NCBI RefSeq assembly: GCF_001316265.1
Contig: NZ_BBDN01000012.1
Location: 21,871 to 85,870, forward strand
DNA length: 64,000 nucleotides
Direction of reading: 5' to 3'
DNA from: Vulcanisaeta sp. JCM 16159
Lineage (GTDB): Archaea; Thermoproteota; Thermoprotei; Thermoproteales; Thermocladiaceae
Position numbers and translations under genes: made by a program. This document shows positions 53,071 to 60,448 of the stretch, piece by piece. The notes below the pieces were generated by a model. It did not search any database and had not been told where the DNA came from. It worked only from the letters and a program-made list of their open reading frames with translations. Numbering within the stretch: position 1 is the stretch's first letter; every line of letters starts with the position of its first letter.

Positions 53071-54716
53071 TGTGACTGGTGTTGAGGCGGGCCAGCCAGT
53101 GGGCGCTGCGAAGAAGGTATATCAGGTAGTACGTGGCTACGATAAGCACAACCCAATATACTATCCCAGAGATAATGCCGACAACCCTGCTTGCACCGTA
53201 CCTATTAACCATGGTGTACATGTAGAATAATGGTAAGCCGGCGAGTATCAAGGCTATTGCGAACCATAGGTAATAGAAGGTTGACCAATAAACAATTAGG
53301 AAGGCGGCTATTGTAGCTATTGCGCCGATCACGGAAGCAGCGGGTAACTTAATTGGCCTATTAGCATTTGGTGCTGTCCTCCTGAGGGTCATTAATGATG
53401 GACCACTAATTATGTACGTGAATACCGTGGTCGTTGTTATAAATGAGGATATTGCAAACCAGGTTGGGAATGGCAGTAGGAATAATAGTCCAAGCACCAA
53501 GGCGGCTATTGTGGGCCAAAGCGGAACCTTATACTTGTTTAGTCTCAGGAATGCAGAGGGTAGGTGGCCGTCAGCGCCATGCCATATATAGTCCTAGCCG
53601 TTGTACCTATGTATATCCAACCCGTACCTGATGGAGAAACAACAGCATCTATGAGTAGTATTATTGCAAAGATCGCCAATGCACCTCCAGCTATGTATAG
53701 CAAACCGTAAAATGGCCCACTCGCTAATGTTGCCCAACCACTCGCAGTTTTGTACACAACCGTCTCTGTGAGCTGGCTAGACACACTTACACCCTGTAGG
53801 TACGCCCAATTCCAAGTACTAGCCGTTGGCTGCCCAATAACCTTAACCACCTGCCCTGTTGAATTCACATAAGCCAGGTACAACCTATTAAAATTAAGAC
53901 CACCTATGAAAGATACCTGAAGTAATACGTATATCATCATGACAATGATAAAACCGAGTATTGTACCCCAAACAACGTCTGAAGGCTTCCTAGCCTCACC
54001 GCCATAGTCAATGCCCTGCCTGAAGCCAGGTAGGCGTAGGCTATACCAGTTGTGGGTATTGCCAAGAAAACATATGGCCAACCATACGGTATAAAACCAT
54101 TAGCTAAGCCCGTATAGTTAACTGTATGCATTGCAAGCGTCATTAATAGGATGAAGGTTAACGTTGGTATTATTAATTTCCACCAGCCAACTCCAGTATT
54201 TGTTTTACCCATGACGTGAACACCATACCAATTAAGGAGGAAGAAGAATACCACCAACACAGCAGCCACGAGCGTACCTAACGGGGTCAAAACACCACTA
54301 ACCGTTAAGTTGGGCACCCAAGTACTTAAGTAAGTAACTGCTGCAATAGCCTCAGATGGTGCGACGGTGGTGGCACTTAGGAAGTATGCCCAACCCATTA
54401 TAAACGATGCAAAACCACCATGTGTATATTGCGGATACCTAACAATACCACCACTCTTAGGAAGCATACCGCCAATTTCGGTATAGGCCAGGGCTATGAA
54501 TATCATTAGGAACCCAGCGATTAGCCAGGAAAAAAATGGCGGCAGGACCCGCCGTATTCGCCGCACCGAGCGAACCAAATAACCAACCACTACCAATCAT
54601 GGCACCAACAACTAGGAACGCAATATCCCATTGATTCAGGCTCTTCTTAACTGCTTATCACTTTGAACCGCCCTCTTTTCCCCAACCTCAGGCCCTGCCT
54701 CAGGTGGGTTCGCCAT
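53063..54716 (-). CDS. APC superfamily amino-acid/polyamine permease (several frameshifts)
   Basis: This is a 12-helix transporter of about 551 residues assembled from overlapping frames. The start at 54716 reads MANPPEAGPEVGEKRAVQSD. A break at about 54655 restores KKSLNQWDIAFLVVGAMIGS, the APC helix-1 signature ending SGWLFGSLGAA. The plus-strand A7 run at 54530-54536 is repaired to six, giving AAIFSWLIAGFLMIFIALAY. Further breaks lie near 54020 (GFRQGIDYGGEARKP) and 53590 (GMAADGHLPSAFLRLNKYKV). A TATA box TTTATAAAAG (54739-54748) lies 27 bp before the start. The substrate is unknown. Confidence 0.84.
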
Positions 54717-54800
54717 GGAATTACTTTATTATTAATCTTTATAAAAGCATTTCCTTCTTGTATTAATATGCAAATTTATTAAAGAATACTATAACTACTT

Positions 54801-54818
54801 CTACATACTAATATGTAG
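54801..54818. repeat. Short inverted repeat
   Basis: CTACATA and TATGTAG are separated by CTAA, in an AT-rich gap of 330 bp upstream of the permease. It could be an operator or a hairpin. Nothing else of note is seen in the gap before the tRNA-Glu fragment, apart from short AT-rich stretches. Confidence 0.4.
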
Positions 54819-55048
54819 ATACAAATAGTAGGAATAGAACTATAGGTCAAGTGTATGTCCAGTAAATATTTATGTGAATACGTATTTTTAGACGGCAATC
54901 CCTAACACATACTGCCTCGATTTCATGAATGAGAAGGCAGGATGATTGAAAGAGAGATAGAATTGAGCACAATACCAATTTAAATGCGGTATGATATAAA
55001 TACTGCGGTGAGAATGGCAGTAAACGGTATTTAAGTAAAGCCAAAAAT

Positions 55049-55094
55049 TGGTGCCCCGGCCGGGATTTGAACCCGGGTCACGGGCTCGAGAGGC
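55049..55094 (-). other. 3' half of a tRNA-Glu (CUC) gene: integration site or split-tRNA half
   Basis: On the minus strand the sequence runs from the anticodon loop (GCCTCTCGAGCCCG) through a perfect T arm CCGGG-TTCAAAT-CCCGG to CCGGGGC-A-CCA. That is the whole 3' half of tRNA-Glu, with no base missing. Upstream of the anticodon loop the match ends abruptly, and no 5' half exists within reach. A 3' half starting at the anticodon loop is the usual att remnant of crenarchaeal tyrosine-integrase elements (SSV-type sites are about 44 bp). The gene content changes to plasmid/virus-like just to the right. A true split-tRNA gene, known from Caldivirga, is the alternative. Confidence 0.75.
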
Positions 55095-55179
55095 TCTAAA
55101 TAACGAGAAGGGCATGAACGAGACATCGGGAATGTATTCCACGTTTATTCAGTGAAATTGTGATCCCGCAATGAGGAGA

Positions 55180-55229
55180 CGCCAGTTTTTGGTCGTGGCT
55201 AGAGCCACGTGAATGAGACCAAAAAGGCG
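55180..55229. repeat. Compound stem-loop in non-coding DNA
   Basis: The left arm 55180-55194 (CGCC, AG bulge, TTTTTGGTC) pairs with GACCAAAAAGGCG at 55217-55229. Nested inside is a perfect hairpin, GTGGCT-AG-AGCCAC (55195-55208). The 340-bp leader of the helicase operon thus contains a branched structure, suitable for an origin, a structured RNA or a recombination site. Confidence 0.5.
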
Positions 55230-55402
55230 TTGGCGACGAATGCTACTAGCAGAAAAAGGTTTTGTCTAAGCGAGAGATGTCCCAAAAACAACTCAATATT
55301 ACTGTGGAATAAAACGAAAAATTTCGGGTTGAGTTAAGCCTAGGTGGTTAGTATGGTACATTCGTGGGGTTTTCTACGAATGTTTATTAAAAAGTTACGC
55401 GG

Positions 55403-55415
55403 CATTTTAAAAATA
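55403..55415 (+). promoter_or_regulatory. Promoter of the helicase operon
   Basis: ATTTTAAAAATAA centred about 26 bp before the ATG at 55435. It predicts a leaderless transcript for the four-gene unit that follows. Confidence 0.6.
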
Positions 55416-55434
55416 AATCAAGTTTTGACGTGGT

Positions 55435-55836
55435 ATGAATGAATTAAATTTAAATTTCCCCAAATTTCAAATAATCGTAATGGGACTTCGCAATAAGGAA
55501 TTTGACGAAGTCGTATTCGCGGTGTATGCGAGGGTGATCTCTAATGGTATGGCGCCGAATGGAAAAAGAAAGTTCGTGCTTAGGCCTTCGTCTGAGGAGG
55601 GCATCGAGGTCCTCAACTCATTGGATGACGCCTTACTTCAGGTCGACATACCTGGCTTTGTCTCGTTCTTGGGAAAAATCTCCCGCATTAGGGGCGTACC
55701 TGCGATTAATGTCCCAATTAGGGCTTCTAAAATAATAGAACCGTTCTGGTTGGAGAATAGAAGAGTGCTCATTTTCGTAAAGGTGTTGGGCCAACCCCAG
55801 GAGGTGGTGGGAAATCCAGGTAGGTGGTCGAAATGA
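55435..55836 (+). CDS. Hypothetical protein, first gene of the helicase operon
   Basis: The 133-residue protein has a mixed fold; I recognise no family. It is rich in Val, Ile and Arg, with text such as KFVLRPSSEEGIEVLNSLDD and RRVLIFVKVLGQPQEVVG. Frames in this operon are unbroken and base use is somewhat different from the host genes. The stop overlaps the next start in ATGA, so it is translationally coupled. Position suggests a replication accessory or single-stranded-DNA-binding role, but that is a guess. Confidence 0.6.
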   Translation: MNELNLNFPKFQIIVMGLRNKEFDEVVFAVYARVISNGMAPNGKRKFVLRPSSEEGIEVLNSLDDALLQVDIPGFVSFLGKISRIRGVPAINVPIRASKIIEPFWLENRRVLIFVKVLGQPQEVVGNPGRWSK

Positions 55837-56201
55837 AAAGATGCTTTTCATATTTAAGGACTGCGCCAGGCAAGTACGCGGCTCTGTCCAATGGTTTGTT
55901 TGACCTTTTGCACAATTCTCGTGGTGCCGTCCACATAACGCCGGGGCGCCTGTATAAGTACGCCATAAAGTACGGCCTGAAAAAGCAACCAACAGGTATT
56001 CCAACAATTCTTATACTCGGGTTTTTGACGATGCTCGAAAAACAGGGGTTGGTCACTCGTTTTGAATTAGCACGAAATAGGTTCGCAAAGGTCTACGTTG
56101 TTCCACGTGATGGGAAGTTGATGGCGATGGCTAAAACGCTAAGTCGTGAGGAATTCATTAGGGAATTGAACGAACTCCTCGGCGATGATGATGGAGAATA
56201 G
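55833..56201 (+). CDS. Hypothetical protein, possible winged-helix, second gene of the operon
   Basis: The 122-residue basic protein contains helix patterns compatible with a winged helix (NGLFDLLHNSRGAVHITPGR, TILILGFLTMLEKQGLVTRF). The family is not recognised. The ATG at 55833 overlaps the upstream stop (ATGA); the GTG at 55824 is an alternative. The C-terminus is acidic (LLGDDDGE). It probably binds DNA; this is inference. Confidence 0.55.
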   Translation: MKRCFSYLRTAPGKYAALSNGLFDLLHNSRGAVHITPGRLYKYAIKYGLKKQPTGIPTILILGFLTMLEKQGLVTRFELARNRFAKVYVVPRDGKLMAMAKTLSREEFIRELNELLGDDDGE

Positions 56202-56550
56202 AAAGATGAAGATCGTGAGGATATACGGACGTACGAACGCTAACATCAATTTCAATGAAATTACGAACCTGGATGCGTTTAAGACTTGGCTAAAACGTTA
56301 CATATGCCGTATACGGGCTGGCATCTTCAGTATTGGGGCAGTCAGGTTGTTGCTGGAGTATGTCATTGTCATGAAATTGAAAGAGGAAGAGGCGTTGCAG
56401 ATCATTGACGCATTGTATTACAAATTGCTCGTTCCACTTCATAAGGAGGGCCTCATAGAGCTTGCTTCGGCAAGTGGCTTTCAATTTCCCTCGAACGTAT
56501 GGGACGCTGTTGTAAACATCGATAAGGATGTCGTGAGGTGTAGGCCATGA
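56185..56550 (+). CDS. Hypothetical protein, third gene of the operon
   Basis: The roughly 120-residue, mainly helical protein (TWLKRYICRIRAGIFSIGAV, EEEALQIIDALYYKLLVPLH) is of no recognised family. The start overlaps the end of the preceding gene by 17 bp; ATGs at 56185 and 56191 are both possible. The stop overlaps the helicase ATG (ATGA). It may be a primase or loader subunit by position only. Confidence 0.55.
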   Translation: MMMENRKMKIVRIYGRTNANINFNEITNLDAFKTWLKRYICRIRAGIFSIGAVRLLLEYVIVMKLKEEEALQIIDALYYKLLVPLHKEGLIELASASGFQFPSNVWDAVVNIDKDVVRCRP

Positions 56551-58769
56551 CAACACAAAATCAACAATGCCCTCCTGGCTTCGTATGGAGTGAGAAGTTG
56601 AACAAGTGCATGAAGTCGTGGGACGATATTCCTGAGAGGAAAACGAGCCTTGCCGAAGTCCTCGGACTTCCTGAGAGCGATAATCAATCAACTAAGGAAG
56701 CAAAACCTGAAGAGAAAACCAAACAAATTATTAATAATAATGATGTAAAGAGCGAGTCAAAGCCCGAGACGAAGCTTGAGACTCAGAAGCAAGAGACTAG
56801 ACTTGAGGCTAAGGTTGAGGAGAAAAATGAGGAGAAAAAGGTCGAATCAAAGAATGAAACAAAGGTTGAGGCTAAGCCTAAGCTTAAGCCTGGGGCTCGG
56901 GTTACGATCAATGGGAAAAGAGAGTATGAGTATTTGGGTACGATTGAGGGCTTGATGGTTCTTGGGAAGTGGAAGGGAGGGGATATCTACCACATCATAA
57001 TCATGGACAGTGCAGGGAACATAATAGTTGAAGGCGATACTCACACTACAGAGGAGAGAGATATCGCTGATACGTTGAGGATACCGAGCAATATCGCGAA
57101 TTCGATCATGGCATGGACGTCTGAAAAGACATACCCCTGCCCCGAGATTTACTACAGATATGTTAAGGTCAGGAACAATGATGCAATACTCTTTAAGCCG
57201 TGCACAATAACGGGCTTGATCTATGAAGTGCAGGAAAACGAATCAACAGGCGAGGAGAAACTCGTTAAGAAGAAAGATTGGAAGTCACAGTTCATTGCAA
57301 CGATTTCGCACGTTGCTGCCGAAGTCTTTGCAAGGAAGAAGATCGCTAAGTACATGATTAGGGATGGGAAGGAGATCGGTATCTATTGTTGGGATGGGAA
57401 AAGGTACTACGACTGTGAGGCAGAGGCTAAGGCGTTCATTACGCTAACATCGAAGATCAACGAGTTCCATAAGTACGGGGTTAAGGCAACTTCGTTATTC
57501 AATGAGTTCCTGACACAACTCAAGCACTCGCATCACTATAAATACAGCGTTGAACCGTTGATGATTAGCTTCGAGAACGTTGTCTTCGATTGGGAGGCGT
57601 TCCTGGCTAAGCCGTCGACGTCGAGGATTGAGGGCTCCGTGGAAATTAAGTTAATACCTGACAATTTAAGGGTTGACTGGAGTGCAGTAGCGAGGCCGTT
57701 CTTGTTCAAGCACAGCCCGAAGAGGATCGTGTTTAACTACGTTCCTCATGGTATTGATGAGGATGTACTAAGGCAATATATGAATAGGTCAATAACCCAT
57801 GATGAACTGAAGAACGTATTGCAAACCAAGGCTCCTAGGTTACTTAAGTACTTCATTGATTGGGTTGACGAGAAGTGGCCTCTTCTCTTAGAGATAACGG
57901 GCTTCACCTTGTTCCCACGTTATGAGCCTAGCAAGGCCGTGATGTTACTCGGTGATGGTGCTAACGGCAAGTCAACATTCCTAACCTGGCTCAGGTGCCT
58001 ATTGGGTAGCGAGAATGTTTCATCAATCTCACTGCAGGCATTGACTGACCCATCGAATAGATTCGCGGTTGCCGAGCTTTACCACAAACTCGCAAACATA
58101 TACCCTGACCTACCGAGGATCATCATTAAGGACACAGGCGTGTTCAAAGCACTCACGGGAGGCGACGCAATCCAAGCCGAACGAAAGTTTAAAGATCCAT
58201 TTTCATTTGTAAATTATGCTAAACTAATTTTCTCGGCAAACGAGCCTCCGATGGTTACGGACCAAACATACGCCTTTTGGAGAAGATGGATAGTTGTTGA
58301 ATTTCCTCATCAGTTCCCTGAAAACCCGAACCTAAAGAAATGCAATTTCTTAACAGAGAAGGAGTATGCCGTTTGGGCATCAACAGCAATACTTGCATTC
58401 AGGGAAGTACTGAGGAGGGGTAGGTTCAGCTTTGAGGGTACTCACGAGGATGCTAAAAGAATATGGCTGGCCAGGGCAGACAGCGTTTACGCATTCATTG
58501 ATGCGATGATTAAGGAGGGCTACTTGGTTGAGGATGCCGATGGTCATGTACCTGCTAATGACCTGTACAACATGTACGTCATGTGGTGCAAGGACAATGA
58601 CAGAGATGATGAGGTCGTTAGCAAGCAAATATTCACAGCCAGGATGGAGCAGTACGGTTATAGGAAAGTCACAATCCACGGTGAACGCTACTACAAGGGC
58701 TTAAAGTTAATTAAGGAGTACGGTAGTGAGGGAAGTAATAGACCGAGCGACGTAACAAGCTACACATAG
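56547..58769 (+). CDS. SF3 (D5/P4-type) replicative helicase
   Basis: The 740-residue protein is the likely replication initiator-helicase of a plasmid or virus. Residues about 50-125 are Lys/Glu-rich, low-complexity and probably unstructured. The D5 N-terminal region is marked by IGIYCWDGKRYYDCEAEAKA. The superfamily 3 ATPase core has Walker A LLGDGANGKSTFL, the Walker B-like LANIYPDLPR, the sensor KLIFSANEPP and the arginine-rich WRRWIVVEFPHQF. A winged-helix-like C-terminus follows. No primase domain (DxD or TOPRIM) is evident in this protein or its neighbours. Such helicases are common in archaeal plasmids and viruses. The frame is intact over 2.2 kb, in contrast to the host genes. Confidence 0.88.
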   Translation: MTTQNQQCPPGFVWSEKLNKCMKSWDDIPERKTSLAEVLGLPESDNQSTKEAKPEEKTKQIINNNDVKSESKPETKLETQKQETRLEAKVEEKNEEKKVESKNETKVEAKPKLKPGARVTINGKREYEYLGTIEGLMVLGKWKGGDIYHIIIMDSAGNIIVEGDTHTTEERDIADTLRIPSNIANSIMAWTSEKTYPCPEIYYRYVKVRNNDAILFKPCTITGLIYEVQENESTGEEKLVKKKDWKSQFIATISHVAAEVFARKKIAKYMIRDGKEIGIYCWDGKRYYDCEAEAKAFITLTSKINEFHKYGVKATSLFNEFLTQLKHSHHYKYSVEPLMISFENVVFDWEAFLAKPSTSRIEGSVEIKLIPDNLRVDWSAVARPFLFKHSPKRIVFNYVPHGIDEDVLRQYMNRSITHDELKNVLQTKAPRLLKYFIDWVDEKWPLLLEITGFTLFPRYEPSKAVMLLGDGANGKSTFLTWLRCLLGSENVSSISLQALTDPSNRFAVAELYHKLANIYPDLPRIIIKDTGVFKALTGGDAIQAERKFKDPFSFVNYAKLIFSANEPPMVTDQTYAFWRRWIVVEFPHQFPENPNLKKCNFLTEKEYAVWASTAILAFREVLRRGRFSFEGTHEDAKRIWLARADSVYAFIDAMIKEGYLVEDADGHVPANDLYNMYVMWCKDNDRDDEVVSKQIFTARMEQYGYRKVTIHGERYYKGLKLIKEYGSEGSNRPSDVTSYT

Positions 58770-58845
58770 AGACTCCTTACCCAAGTCAAAATAAGAACAG
58801 TCAAATTCCTAGTCCTTTCCCATGCAGTGACTGTGTTTTTCCACA

Positions 58846-59040
58846 TTCAATTCCTGAGTTATTTTAAAAGGAAGCGCGCCGGGAAATTAATAATACCCCT
58901 CTCTAACCGAACCCAGTCGTACCCATATATTTCACTAAATAAGTTATTTAGATCTACATATGGGTTCGATTGGGTATGATACCCCACCCCTATTATTTAG
59001 TGCGCCGGCGCTTTGGAGTTAAAATAACTCTGGAATTGAA
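58846..59040. repeat. Large nested palindrome, candidate replication origin
   Basis: A 22-bp arm at 58846-58867 is repeated inverted at 59019-59040 with one mismatch. Inside it, GC-rich segments near 58872-58883 and 59001-59014 are also partly complementary. At the centre lies CTAAATAA-G-TTATTTAG (58935-58951), flanked by CCCATAT (58922-58928) and ATATGGG (58958-58964). The whole 195-bp block lies directly after the helicase gene and codes for nothing. Such structures mark replication origins or recombination sites. Confidence 0.65.
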
Positions 59041-59094
59041 ATTAATGAGAGGTTGAATACTCATTGAGGAAGCAAATAAGGAGCAGCATGTTGA

Positions 59095-59487
59095 ACAGAT
59101 ACTAAGGTCTGTGTCGAAACAGAAGCTCCTAAATACCCTGTCTCGCTCTTTCCCCTTGATGGTAAGGTCACGATTGGTGATAAGACTGTAGGCAACATAG
59201 GTCAGAAAGAGCTAATGCAGAAGCTCCAGCAGAAGATGCAAGCTCAGGTAAGGCCTGAGGAGAAAAAGAAGGAGGAGAGGAGGGGCTACAGAGACTCATT
59301 CGATGATGAGTATTTGAATAAAGTCATCACGATAATGATGGACGATGGTAAGGCCATAACGGCCCAGCTCGTTGCTTTCTCCAAGTACTGGCTCAAGGTC
59401 GTCACGATGGATGGCAAATTAATCTACATCAACAAGGCCTACGTCAAGACAATTGAGATCTCAAACATCGAAGTGAGACAGCCATGA
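59095..59487 (+). CDS. Protein with Hfq/Sm-like C-terminal domain
   Basis: The open frame runs from 59095 with no early start; the first ATG is 59215, but coding character (YPVSLFPLDGKVTIGD) extends upstream. The beginning is probably displaced by a one-base error near 59110, in a frame with EQHVEQILRSVSKQK. The middle is Lys/Glu/Gln-rich. The last 55 residues read LNKVITIMMDDGKAITAQLV, then AFSKYWLKVVTMDGKLIYIN and KAYVKTIEI. This matches the order of Hfq/Sm: strand 1-2, G in the turn, fD/F.k, then the Sm2-like YxxKAxVxTI. RNA binding is the likely role; the assignment is by eye. Confidence 0.6.
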   Translation, partial: TDTKVCVETEAPKYPVSLFPLDGKVTIGDKTVGNIGQKELMQKLQQKMQAQVRPEEKKKEERRGYRDSFDDEYLNKVITIMMDDGKAITAQLVAFSKYWLKVVTMDGKLIYINKAYVKTIEISNIEVRQP

Positions 59488-59680
59488 GCGCCTTCACAAT
59501 TACTGAGAGGCCTCAGCGCCTTGATTAATCAGTTCGCTTGGGTATATGATTAGAGCCGCTTACTCCGCAAGCCGAAGCTCAGTTTACCAGCTAACTAAAT
59601 TAATAATAATTATTTTGAAGTATTCCCCTCTCTCCCCAGTTAAACACCCCACTTTACTTTCTCTCTGTAAGAGATAATAC

Positions 59681-59691
59681 GTGCCCCGGCC
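59681..59691. repeat. 11-bp copy of the tRNA-Glu 3' end
   Basis: GTGCCCCGGCC occurs here and, in the same orientation, at 55051-55061 inside the tRNA-Glu 3' half. GC-rich matches of this length are unexpected in AT-rich DNA, so it may be the right border of a 4.6-kb element. Confidence 0.45.
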
Positions 59692-59717
59692 TATTTTTGC
59701 TTTAGTCTGACGTCTAA

Positions 59718-59881
59718 GGGTCGTAGAGCCTCGGGCAGACCACGAAAAACACCGAAGTAAGTACGAAAAGGCACGAAGAAATACCGTGGCTCTACGGCCC
59801 GCGTTTTCATTAATAAGGGGCGCCTCGGTGGGTCCGTGGACCTGTAATTTTGCGGCTTCGTGGGCTTCTCCGCAAAATTAC
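59718..59881. repeat. Structured non-coding region with iteron-like repeats
   Basis: GGGTCGTAGAGCC (59718-59730) and GGCTCTACGGCCC (59788-59800) form an inverted pair, 12 of 13 bases. Between them ACGAAAA...GAAG occurs twice, at 59742-59757 and 59763-59778, 12 of 16 bases and a 21-bp period. Further right, GTAATTTTGCGG (59844-59855) and CCGCAAAATTAC (59870-59881) form a perfect 12-bp inverted repeat with a 14-nt loop, followed by CCTTTTTATT. An origin/partition site or a structured RNA with terminator fits. The rest of the 59488-59922 gap holds no gene. Confidence 0.55.
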
Positions 59882-59922
59882 GGCGTCACCTTTTTATTGA
59901 ACAACCATGTAATGATTATGTA

Positions 59923-60108
59923 ATGGTTATGAGACGTAAATTGTCGAGTGTTGAGAGGTGGAGAAAACGTCATAGGCTCATACAGCTTTGGCTTACACGG
60001 AAGGAGTATGAGGAGTTGAATGTGTTGGCCGGTCTCGAGAACTCAACGATTAAGGACCTCTTAATGAAGAGGGCTCAGGAATTGGCTAAAGCCTTAGGGA
60101 TTGCCTAG
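59923..60108 (+). CDS. Small ribbon-helix-helix-like DNA-binding protein
   Basis: About 61 residues. After a basic N-terminus (RRKLSSVERWRKRHR) comes a beta strand, LIQLWLT, then two helices, KEYEELNVLAGLE and TIKDLLMKRAQELAKAL, the layout of RHH transcription regulators. The frame continues upstream to 59860 across the hairpin described above, so one of the ATGs at 59923 or 59929 is a better start. It is probably a copy-number or transcription regulator of the element. Confidence 0.55.
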   Translation: MVMRRKLSSVERWRKRHRLIQLWLTRKEYEELNVLAGLENSTIKDLLMKRAQELAKALGIA

Positions 60109-60398
60109 ACCCGTGCGATTGCCGCGGTGGTGACGTTATTGGCGCCCTGATTAACCGCATAAAGAAAAGCCCATTCCGAGCCCAACTTATTGTGTACCTA
60201 AATAGGCTTTTGAGGTTTATTAAGGAGAGTGGGGACGTCTCAATCACTGAGGAGTCGACAGGCGTGCCGAGGTGGTTTCTACGATTATTGGCTAATATTG
60301 GCATACTCGCGATCAATGAGTTCAGCGAGGGCGAGGAGTATAGGCTCGCCATGTCAGTTAAGGACCTCGAGAGAGCATATTGGGAGTTAACGAGATAG
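60102..60398 (+). CDS. Small wHTH-like protein (5' end frameshifted)
   Basis: About 95-98 residues. The clear part, from about 60130, reads GDVIGALINRIKKSPFRAQL, then SITEESTGVPRWFLRLLANI and EEYRLAMSVKDLERAYWELT, which looks like a winged-helix regulator. No ATG/GTG precedes it in frame except the GTG at 60192. A TTG at 60102, overlapping the upstream stop, opens MPRPVRLPRW and joins the main frame if one base is added near 60130. Family and target are unknown. Confidence 0.5.
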   Translation, partial: CLDPCDCRGGDVIGALINRIKKSPFRAQLIVYLNRLLRFIKESGDVSITEESTGVPRWFLRLLANIGILAINEFSEGEEYRLAMSVKDLERAYWELTR

Positions 60399-60448
60399 TT
60401 GAGAGAAAAACCAGAATGCTTAAAAACTATTTTATGGCTAAGGAATTA

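Noticed and set aside
59860..59922. Longer N-terminus of the RHH-like protein from 59860
   Set aside because: It would read through the right arm of a perfect 12-bp hairpin, and the extension has no RHH character; later ATGs are better placed.
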